From: Bacteroidota bacterium
GTDB lineage: Bacteria > Bacteroidota > Bacteroidia > Flavobacteriales > Flavobacteriaceae
Length of the DNA stretch: 8,099 nt
Assembly: GCA_022601215.1 (NCBI GenBank)
Contig: JAHZIZ010000214.1
Coordinates: 1 to 8,099, forward strand
Direction of reading: 5' to 3'
Under the pieces are notes generated by a model that ran no database searches, was not told the origin of the DNA, and saw nothing but the letters and a program-made list of their open reading frames with translations. The position numbers and the translations under genes are program-made. This document shows, piece after piece, positions 1-5,586 of this stretch (the stretch's first letter is position 1; the number at the start of each line of letters is the position of its first letter).

Positions 1-54
1 ACCAAATGTTAAGCAAAGAGTTAGCTTAACCAATAAAAAATTAATAAACTTCAT
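1..54 (-). CDS. comEC: ComEC/Rec2-type DNA uptake channel, N-terminal fragment (gene runs off the left edge)
   Basis: An ATG on the minus strand opens a frame that stays open to the edge and encodes 18 residues, MKFINFLLVKLTLCLTFG. This has a short basic start followed by a hydrophobic stretch, so it is a membrane or exported protein. From memory, ComEC proteins of Flavobacteriaceae begin in very much this way (a 'NFxLxKLTLCL-xG' opening to the first membrane helix), and comEC is a plausible neighbour of a C40 peptidase gene in this group. ComEC forms the inner-membrane channel that takes up single-stranded DNA in natural transformation. The gene lies 64 nt downstream of the NlpC/P60 gene on the same strand and may be co-transcribed with it. 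With only 18 residues the family name is an inference; any other signal-anchored protein is possible. That a gene starts here is more certain than its name. Confidence 0.5.
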   Translation of the reverse strand, partial: MKFINFLLVKLTLCLTFG

Positions 55-66
55 AGCTAACAGATA

Positions 67-83
67 CTTCTAGTGACTAGAAG
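67..83. other. Short perfect hairpin ahead of the comEC-like start
   Basis: CTTCTAG and CTAGAAG form a perfect 7-bp stem around a 3-nt loop. It sits between the NlpC/P60 stop (119) and the comEC-like start (54), ending 12 nt before that ATG. There is no T-run after it on either strand, so it is not a standard intrinsic terminator. It could be a weak attenuator, an RNA stability element, a dyad operator or chance. Confidence 0.3.
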
Positions 84-118
84 ATTTGTTGTGGGAAGTT
101 TAGTTAAAGCTACAACAT

Positions 119-616
119 TTAAATGATACGGCGCACTTGAACAAAGGCATTTTTCCAATAACGCTCCTCTAAAGAGGAGACGATAACTCCCTTAGAGCTA
201 GTTGAGTGTATGAATTTGATGTCTCCTTTTTTGGATGCGACAACCAAGCCTACATGATTGATTACTTTCTTATTTTTATTAGTTTGAAAAAATACCAAAT
301 CTCCTTTTCGAGTCTCTTTCAACTGAATTTTAATCCCTTTGGTGGCCATGTCACGTGATACCCTAGGTAATGCTATATTCTCCGATTTATAAGACACATA
401 GATCAAACCTGAACAGTCCATTCCACGTTTGTCAGTACCGCCGTATTTATAACGAGTCCCTTCAAAAGCGCGAGCATGCTGCACAACATTGGCAATTCTT
501 TTACTAGATGCAGTAGTGGTAGAACCACCAATTACCCGAGTATCTGTGGTTTTACGAGAAGAACCGCAGGCTGTTAAAACAAGTGAGAGTAACCAAAGTA
601 GGAATAGTTTTTTCAT
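119..616 (-). CDS. NlpC/P60 (C40) family cell-wall peptidase, lipoprotein
   Basis: The 165-residue product begins with a lipoprotein signal: basic MKK, a leucine-rich core, then the lipobox LTAC with Cys17 as the likely lipidated residue. After a Ser/Thr-rich linker (about 18-38) comes a single NlpC/P60 domain (about 40-165). The catalytic triad is visible as Cys68 in the motif DCSGL, His121 in NHVGLV and His137 in FIHST; YKYGGT (56-61) and GDLVFF (105-110) are further family landmarks. Enzymes of this family cleave peptidoglycan stem peptides, typically the D-Glu/mDAP link, and small Spr/NlpC-like lipoproteins work at the outer membrane's inner face during wall growth. Length is normal for the Spr/NlpC type. 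All catalytic residues are present. The ATG at 616 directly precedes the signal peptide; no Shine-Dalgarno is seen, as usual in this phylum. It lies upstream of the comEC-like gene and divergent from 727-1047. Confidence 0.93.
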   Translation of the reverse strand: MKKLFLLWLLSLVLTACGSSRKTTDTRVIGGSTTTASSKRIANVVQHARAFEGTRYKYGGTDKRGMDCSGLIYVSYKSENIALPRVSRDMATKGIKIQLKETRKGDLVFFQTNKNKKVINHVGLVVASKKGDIKFIHSTSSKGVIVSSLEERYWKNAFVQVRRII

Positions 617-726
617 AAGGAAGAGCAGATTAGGTCTCCACTAAATTATGAAATTTATTATAGCTATTGTGGTTAGACTAATAAGCAAGCAAAAATTTTA
701 ATTATATTTAATAAAACCGTAGAAGT

Positions 727-1047
727 ATGTACTCAATTAGACTTATAGGAATCGAATCTTTTTATACAGCGCCGACAGCTCAAGATTATCTAAATGTAGT
801 TTTAATGTTCGTAGGAGTTCTTCTCTTTTTTAGATTCATTCAATGGTTAACTTCAGGTATTTCAAAGGTCAATTTTATTGACAACTCGGAAGAACACAAG
901 GTGATTTCTCCATTTTTAATAGCAGAGAGTCATAACGGCGAGCTATTTTCAGACAAAAAACATACAATAAGTATAAGGGTTGTAGCATTAATGCTACTTG
1001 TTCTTGTTATTTTAACGCCATTGTCTAGTTTACTAGGATTGGATTAA
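727..1047 (+). CDS. Unrecognised small membrane protein, two predicted helices
   Basis: I do not recognise this 106-residue protein. It has a hydrophobic helix at about residues 22-41 (rich in V, L, F), a polar middle of roughly 40 residues (about 43-82) that ends in a basic stretch (SDKKH), and a second hydrophobic helix at about 83-104 followed by a very short tail ending in Asp. No cysteine or catalytic motif stands out. Reality is supported by the lack of any competing frame on the opposite strand, an in-frame stop (712-714) shortly before the ATG so the start is well bounded, and coding right up to the lpxB stop. It lies on the plus strand within an otherwise minus-strand run, so it must have its own promoter in the 110-nt gap 617-726; a TATATTTA at 703-710 is one mismatch from the Bacteroidota -7 box, without a clear -33 partner. 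Function unknown. Confidence 0.7.
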   Translation: MYSIRLIGIESFYTAPTAQDYLNVVLMFVGVLLFFRFIQWLTSGISKVNFIDNSEEHKVISPFLIAESHNGELFSDKKHTISIRVVALMLLVLVILTPLSSLLGLD

Positions 1048-2162
1048 CTACCAATACTATCTATAATTAAACTAGCTGTTTTCTCACTTGCGCCTTTGCC
1101 TCCAAGCTTGTTTTCTAGGTCGTAGTAGTAGTCTAAAAAGAGCGTAGCGCGGTGGTAGTCTTCCAGAATTTTAGTGAGCTCTTCACTGAGTTTTTTGCTA
1201 TTGAATTCAGTCTGAATTAATTCGGTCACCGCAGGCTTATCTAGAATAAGATTAACCAGAGAAATGTATTTGAGGTTAATGACTCGCTTTGCTATTTCAT
1301 AAGAAATTCTATTTCCTTTATAACAAACCACTTGAGGAACCTTGTGAAGCGCCGTTTCTAAGGTAGCTGTTCCTGAAGTAACCAAAGCTGCTGATGACAG
1401 GCTAAGTAAGTCATACGTTTTATTTTCAAGTAATTTTATTTGATCACCCGTGATGAATTCTTGATAAAAGGAGTTTTCTTGACTAGGGGCTCCTGCAATC
1501 ACAAATTGATGGTCGGGAAAATCATTGGTCACCGAAAGCATTACACTGAGCATTTTAGAGATTTCTTGTTTTCGACTACCAGGGAGCAGAGCGATGATGG
1601 GACGTGCATCCAATCCGTTTTCTTTTTTAAAATTGACTTCATCTACTAAGTCACGTTTCGCGATAGCATCGATGAGTGGATGTCCTACAAAATGAACTGG
1701 GAAGTTATGTTTTTGCTCGTAAAAGTCCTTTTCAAAAGGAAGAATTACATACATCGCATCCACATCCCGCTTTATCGCTTTTATGCGACCTTCTTTCCAG
1801 GCCCAAATCTGAGGAGAGATATAATAGTGAGTTTTGAAGCCTTTTTTCTTGGCCCATTTTGCAATACGAAGATTAAATCCAGGGTAATCAATAAAAATGA
1901 TCACATCGGGCCGAAAGGCTTCAATATCTTTTTTGCAGAAAGCAATGTTTTTTAGGATGGTTTGTAAATTAAAGATAACTTCAACAAACCCCATAAAAGC
2001 AAGTTCTCTATAATGCTTTACTGGAGGACCGCCTTCGGCCTGCATGAGATCACCACCCCAAAACCGAAATTCGGCCTCAGTATCTTTTGATTTGAGTGCT
2101 GCCATTAAATTGGCTCCGTGTAAATCTCCGGAGGCTTCGCCAGCAATGAGGTAATACTTCAT
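1044..2162 (-). CDS. lpxB: Lipid-A-disaccharide synthase LpxB
   Basis: This GT19 glycosyltransferase (EC 2.4.1.182) joins UDP-2,3-diacylglucosamine to 2,3-diacylglucosamine 1-phosphate (lipid X), giving the tetraacyl disaccharide 1-phosphate of lipid A. It acts at the cytoplasmic face of the inner membrane. The 372-residue length is typical. Family signatures run in order: AGEASGDLHG (7-16), FIDYPGFN with Asp92 (90-97), the SPQIWAW block (116-122), VGHPLID (159-165), LPGSRKQEI with Arg197 (193-201), the nucleotide-sugar region SGTATLE (263-269), and SLVNLI with Asn304 (301-306). It is intact. The ATG is 2 nt after the stop of the small membrane protein gene, which places it third in the surE operon and suggests translational coupling, since no Shine-Dalgarno is present. 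Its TAA overlaps the stop of the convergent gene 727-1047. Confidence 0.97.
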   Translation of the reverse strand: MKYYLIAGEASGDLHGANLMAALKSKDTEAEFRFWGGDLMQAEGGPPVKHYRELAFMGFVEVIFNLQTILKNIAFCKKDIEAFRPDVIIFIDYPGFNLRIAKWAKKKGFKTHYYISPQIWAWKEGRIKAIKRDVDAMYVILPFEKDFYEQKHNFPVHFVGHPLIDAIAKRDLVDEVNFKKENGLDARPIIALLPGSRKQEISKMLSVMLSVTNDFPDHQFVIAGAPSQENSFYQEFITGDQIKLLENKTYDLLSLSSAALVTSGTATLETALHKVPQVVCYKGNRISYEIAKRVINLKYISLVNLILDKPAVTELIQTEFNSKKLSEELTKILEDYHRATLFLDYYYDLENKLGGKGASEKTASLIIDSIGS

Positions 2163-2164
2163 GT

Positions 2165-2452
2165 TTATATAAAATAAATCAAATAAGCGGTAATAGCTGC
2201 TAAAAAGGTAGCAAGTAATACACCGCGAGCACGATATTCTCTATTGATTTTTAAAAACCCAAAAAATGCGGCCAAATTTGGTAGCGCACCTAGAGTGATT
2301 AACATCCATAGGTTACTTGAATTGTAATATAAGTTAAAGGTAGTTTCAAATTCCAGTCCTTTTACTTTGGAAATGATCAATGTCGTTATTGCTATTCCTA
2401 AGGCGTTGCAAATAAGTCCGACGATAAACCCTATTAAAATTTCTTTTTTCAT
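2165..2452 (-). CDS. Small conserved-position membrane protein between surE and lpxB, three predicted helices
   Basis: I cannot name this protein. From the ATG at 2452 it is 95 residues, with hydrophobic segments at about 5-29, 47-67 and 77-95. The first begins after MKKE, the second holds a GALPNLAAFFGF stretch, and a basic patch (KINREYRARG, about 68-77) precedes the third, suggesting that loop lies in the cytoplasm. An upstream in-frame TTG (2464) would add four residues but reaches into surE. The ATG is preferred because it overlaps the surE stop by one base as TAATG, a classic re-initiation arrangement. The stop is 2 nt before lpxB. Being locked between surE and lpxB, it is very likely a real, co-expressed gene; a role at the inner membrane near lipid A synthesis is only a guess from position. 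Confidence 0.85.
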   Translation of the reverse strand: MKKEILIGFIVGLICNALGIAITTLIISKVKGLEFETTFNLYYNSSNLWMLITLGALPNLAAFFGFLKINREYRARGVLLATFLAAITAYLIYFI

Positions 2453-3228
2453 TAGATATCCCAATCGTTTATATCCTTAATGGCGTGGTGGGCAGTAAGG
2501 TCAAATTGAACAGGAACAACGGAGACATAACCGTTTTGCAGTGCCCATTCGTCCGTATCTTCTCCTTTGTCTTCATTCACAAACTCACCAGAAAGCCAAT
2601 AATATTCTCTTCCTAATGGGTTGGTTCTTTTATCAAACTTTTCAACCCAATGCGCATCGGCTTGTCGACAAACTTTAATGCCTTTAATTTGGGTTTCCAA
2701 TAGATCTGGGAAGTTAACGTTTAAAATTACTCCTTTAGGCATTCCATGGATGAGCGCTTTTTCAGCAATAGTTTTCACGTACTTCTTTACGGGTTCAAAG
2801 TTCGCATCTAAGGAATAATTGAGTAATGAAAACCCAATAGACGGAATACCTTGAGTTCCTGCCTCAACAGCTGCACTCATTGTCCCACTGTAAATTACAT
2901 TTATAGAAGAGTTGCTACCATGATTAATACCACTCACACATAAATCTGGTTTTCTGTGAATGATTTCGTTTACGGCCAACTTTACACAGTCCGCCGGAGT
3001 TCCACTGCAACTATATTCGTCTTGAGGTGCATCCTTGTCTATGACTACTTTGTCGCAATACAAGGTGTCATTAATCGTTATAGCGTGACCCATTCCACTT
3101 TGAGGGGAATTGGGAGCCACTACACAAACATCGCCTAGTTCATTCATAACTTCGATTAAAGCACGTATTCCAGGGGCTGTAATTCCGTCGTCATTGGTAA
3201 TAAGAATAAGCGGTTTTGTGTTTGTCAT
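2452..3228 (-). CDS. surE: 5'/3'-nucleotidase (survival protein) SurE
   Basis: SurE is a metal-dependent phosphatase that removes phosphate from nucleoside 5'- and 3'-monophosphates (EC 3.1.3.5) in the cytoplasm and is linked to stress survival. With the ATG at 3228 the protein has 258 residues, close to the family's usual 250-260. The metal site can be read off: Asp13-Asp14 in the N-terminal NDDG motif (12-15), Ser44 in PQSGMG, and Asn102 in SGINHGSN (99-106). The YSGTMSAAVE motif (113-122) is also present. A longer reading from TTG at 3258 adds ten residues but is disfavoured: it is not ATG, extends beyond the conserved start of the family, and lies upstream of the -7 box at 3248-3255. SurE is first in a tight operon with the small membrane protein and lpxB, and is divergent from prc. 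Confidence 0.96.
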   Translation of the reverse strand: MTNTKPLILITNDDGITAPGIRALIEVMNELGDVCVVAPNSPQSGMGHAITINDTLYCDKVVIDKDAPQDEYSCSGTPADCVKLAVNEIIHRKPDLCVSGINHGSNSSINVIYSGTMSAAVEAGTQGIPSIGFSLLNYSLDANFEPVKKYVKTIAEKALIHGMPKGVILNVNFPDLLETQIKGIKVCRQADAHWVEKFDKRTNPLGREYYWLSGEFVNEDKGEDTDEWALQNGYVSVVPVQFDLTAHHAIKDINDWDI

Positions 3229-3247
3229 GCAGGGTATTTGTAAAGCA

Positions 3248-3255
3248 CAAAAATA
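3248..3255 (-). promoter_or_regulatory. Bacteroidota-type -7 promoter box for the surE operon
   Basis: Read on the minus strand the bases are TATTTTTG, a full match to TANNTTTG, the -7 element used by the main sigma factor of Bacteroidota. It ends 19 nt before the surE ATG, implying a leader of roughly a dozen bases. No good -33 (TTTG/TTG) is found at the expected 19-21 nt further upstream, so this is a half-match only. Confidence 0.45.
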
Positions 3256-3342
3256 CAAGGATTAATCTTGAATTTAGAATTCTGCATTCCGAATTTTGAC
3301 AGAAGGCGGTGTTTAACAAAAAATTAGTACGTTTTTACCGAG

Positions 3343-3359
3343 TTGGCACGGTTTTTTAT
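3343..3359 (+). promoter_or_regulatory. Sigma-54-like promoter with a strong -24 but degraded -12 element, ahead of prc
   Basis: TTGGCACG (3343-3350) matches the sigma-54 -24 consensus YTGGCACG fully. At the fixed spacing the -12 element should read TTGCW, but positions 3355-3359 read TTTAT, so the key GC dinucleotide (3357-3358) is replaced by TA. If functional, transcription would begin near 3369. Because the -12 GC is normally important, this may be a decayed site, a variant or chance. No better Bacteroidota main-sigma promoter was found here: TAATTTAG at 3361-3368 is a near -7 box, but its spacing from the TTG is too short. Confidence 0.25.
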
Positions 3360-3363
3360 ATAA

Positions 3364-3379
3364 TTTAGGAGTTCCTAAA
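3364..3379. promoter_or_regulatory. 16-bp inverted repeat (possible operator or 5'-leader hairpin) upstream of prc
   Basis: TTTAGGA and TCCTAAA form a perfect 7-bp dyad with a 2-nt centre, 11 bp before the first possible prc start and 20 bp before the preferred one. It contains the only Shine-Dalgarno-like run in the region (AGGAG, 3367-3371). As DNA it could be a homodimer operator; as RNA the 2-nt loop would force a shorter stem. No T-tract follows, so it is not a terminator. Confidence 0.35.
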
Positions 3380-3398
3380 AAATGTTAGTATGCGATTA

Positions 3399-5567
3399 AT
3401 GAAAAAGAACTTTAAAGTATTATTACTTTCAGTTTTTGTTGCTGCAGCTTCTTGCAGTTTTACCACTAAAGAATTTAACGATCCCAATAAAGATAAACTA
3501 CTTATTGATCTAATTACTTATGTGTTAGATAAGGGTCACTATGATCCCAAGGACATGGATGACGATTTTTCTAAAGGAGTGTATAAAGACTTTATAATTA
3601 CTATGGATCCGTTGAAGCGTTATTTTATGGCTTCAGATTTAAAAGTTTTTAGTGAGTATGAAACAGAAATTGATGATCAAATTAGAAGTAAGGAGTTAAC
3701 ATTCTTTAATTTGGTTCATGATCGATATAAAGAGCGATTAGAAGAGTCTAAGGAATTTTATAAAGATATTTTAAGCCATTCCTTTGATTATGATGTGGAT
3801 GAGACAATAAATGTAGATTATGAAACACTCGAATATGCAACCTCTAAAAGAGAGTTAAAAGAACGCTGGAGAAAACAATTGAAATTTTCTGCAATTTCCA
3901 ATTATTACGAGTTGGTAGATGAGAAAGAGACTTCCGAAGAAAAAGAAAAAGAAGCGGCTTTAAGCAACGAAGAATTCATTAAAAGTGAGAATGCCGAGTT
4001 AACGCTAATCGAAATGGAGGAGAAAGCCCGAACCACGGCGATGACATCCTTAGATGAATATTACGATTTTATTGAAGACTTGGAACGCAAGGATTATTTT
4101 GCACAATTTCTAAACGTTGTGGTAGCCGAATTTGATCCGCATACAAATTACTTTGCTCCCCCAGATAGAGATCGTTTCGACTTGCGAATGAGTGGGAAAT
4201 TAGAAGGTATTGGAGCTCGCCTACAGAAGAAAAACGATTATATAAAAGTGGTTGAAGTAATTAGCGGAGGTCCAGTATGGAGAGGAGAGCATTTAGAAGT
4301 TGGAGATTTACTTATGAAAGTACAGCAAGAAGACGAGGACGAAGCTGTTAGCATTGTAGGGATGCGGGTAGATGATGCAGTAAAACTTATTAAGGGACCT
4401 AAAGGAACTAAAGTGACATTGACAGTAAAACGTGTCGATGGAGCTATTGAAGAAGAGACCATCACTAGGGATGTTGTTGAGCTAGAAGAAACGTATGCAA
4501 AGTCTACCATCATTGATAAAGAAGATAAAAGATATGGGTTGATTAATTTGCCTGCTTTTTATTTTGACATGAAAGATTATGGAGAGCGTAATGCAGCAAG
4601 TGATGTGAAGAGGGAAATAGAAAGTCTAAAAGAACAAGGTGTTGAAGGCTTAGTGCTTGATCTTCGTGGTAACGGAGGTGGGTCGTTAAAAACAGCAGTG
4701 GATATCGCGGGTCTTTTTATTAAAAAAGGACCTGTAGTTCAGGTAGCTTCTGGTGGTGAAAGAAAAGAAGTTTTGGAAGATAAGAATAGTGCTATTTCAT
4801 GGGATGGACCATTGGTTATTTTAGTCAATGAGTTATCGGCTTCTGCTTCAGAGATTTTGGCTGCAGCTATGCAGGATTACAAACGTGGAATTATTTTAGG
4901 AAGTGAGCAGTCTTATGGAAAAGGAACTGTTCAAAATATGGTTGACTTAAATCAATGGTTGCGTAAAAATGATATGGGAGATATGGGAGCTTTAAAGTTA
5001 ACCACTCAAAAATTCTATCGTGTCAATGGAGGATCAACACAGTTGGAAGGAGTAAAAAGTGATGTAGTGATGCCAGATCGCTATAGCTATATTGATATTG
5101 GGGAGCGTGATTACGATAATCCATTACCATATGATAAAATTTCGCCAGCCGATTATGATGTTTGGGATGGATATATAGATTATCAAGGAACGATCTCAAG
5201 AAGTAAAGCGAGAATGGCCAAAAGCCAACAATTGCAATTGATTGAGCAGAACGCACAGTGGATCAAAAAGAGTCGAGAAGAAAATATTGTTCAACTAAAC
5301 TTTGATAAGTATCTAGGGGAAATAGAAAGAAGAAAAAAGGAAACTGAGAAGTTTGATGCTATTGGCGAATATGATAATAAACTTTCATATCGTTCATTGC
5401 CCAATGAAGTGACTCAAATGAAACAAGATACTACATTGCGTGAAAAGAGAAAGAGATGGCATAAGAGCTTAGCTAAAGATATCTATGTGGAAGAAGCTGT
5501 GAATGTTTTACAAGATTTAAAATTGAATAACATACGAAGTGGTAAAGTAGCTAAGATTAAAAATTAA
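3399..5567 (+). CDS. prc: Tail-specific (carboxy-terminal processing) protease Prc/Tsp, S41 family
   Basis: This envelope protease degrades or trims proteins from their C-termini; in Gram-negative bacteria Prc acts in the periplasm, including on peptidoglycan enzymes. From the ATG at 3399 it has 722 residues, the size of the long Prc type (E. coli about 680) rather than short CtpA. Counting from the alternative ATG at 3390 (three residues more): signal peptide with a possible lipobox AASC (Cys22), N-terminal helical domain (about 30-265), PDZ domain (about 268-350), S41 core (about 360-565) and the C-terminal Prc-specific helical domain (about 590-725). The catalytic Ser485 sits in SASASE (483-488), with Lys511 in YGKGTVQ as general base and Asp496 in MQDY; LRGNGGG (425-431) and FYRVNGGSTQ (542-551) are family landmarks. 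The 3399 start is preferred because MKKNFK is a standard signal-peptide opening. It is followed after 19 nt by the permease gene. Confidence 0.95.
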   Translation: MKKNFKVLLLSVFVAAASCSFTTKEFNDPNKDKLLIDLITYVLDKGHYDPKDMDDDFSKGVYKDFIITMDPLKRYFMASDLKVFSEYETEIDDQIRSKELTFFNLVHDRYKERLEESKEFYKDILSHSFDYDVDETINVDYETLEYATSKRELKERWRKQLKFSAISNYYELVDEKETSEEKEKEAALSNEEFIKSENAELTLIEMEEKARTTAMTSLDEYYDFIEDLERKDYFAQFLNVVVAEFDPHTNYFAPPDRDRFDLRMSGKLEGIGARLQKKNDYIKVVEVISGGPVWRGEHLEVGDLLMKVQQEDEDEAVSIVGMRVDDAVKLIKGPKGTKVTLTVKRVDGAIEEETITRDVVELEETYAKSTIIDKEDKRYGLINLPAFYFDMKDYGERNAASDVKREIESLKEQGVEGLVLDLRGNGGGSLKTAVDIAGLFIKKGPVVQVASGGERKEVLEDKNSAISWDGPLVILVNELSASASEILAAAMQDYKRGIILGSEQSYGKGTVQNMVDLNQWLRKNDMGDMGALKLTTQKFYRVNGGSTQLEGVKSDVVMPDRYSYIDIGERDYDNPLPYDKISPADYDVWDGYIDYQGTISRSKARMAKSQQLQLIEQNAQWIKKSREENIVQLNFDKYLGEIERRKKETEKFDAIGEYDNKLSYRSLPNEVTQMKQDTTLREKRKRWHKSLAKDIYVEEAVNVLQDLKLNNIRSGKVAKIKN

Positions 5568-5586
5568 AAATAGCTACATTTACGAG

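Noticed and set aside
8..30. Inverted repeat GTTAAGC / GCTTAAC with a 9-nt loop
   Set aside because: It lies inside the first codons of the comEC-like gene, has low GC and no T-tract; most likely chance within coding sequence.
2..73. Open plus-strand frame ending in TAG at 71-73, a possible gene tail
   Set aside because: Only 23 codons with no recognisable ending, and it is antisense to a convincing signal-type N-terminus on the minus strand.
617..726. Divergent gap searched for a full Bacteroidota promoter in both directions
   Set aside because: Only near-matches to the -7 box (for example 703-710) without a properly spaced -33 element; not listed as a promoter.
1440..1955. Two plus-strand frames (69 and 91 codons) across lpxB
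   Set aside because: Antisense shadows of an intact, well-recognised gene; no domain or start signal.
3296..3301. TTGACA, an E. coli-type -35 box
   Set aside because: No TATAAT-like box at 16-18 bp, and this promoter type is not standard in Bacteroidota.
4238..4513. 91-codon minus-strand frame inside prc, rich in Ser and Thr
   Set aside because: The composition is what antisense of the Glu/Val-rich PDZ region gives; no start context and prc is clearly the real gene.
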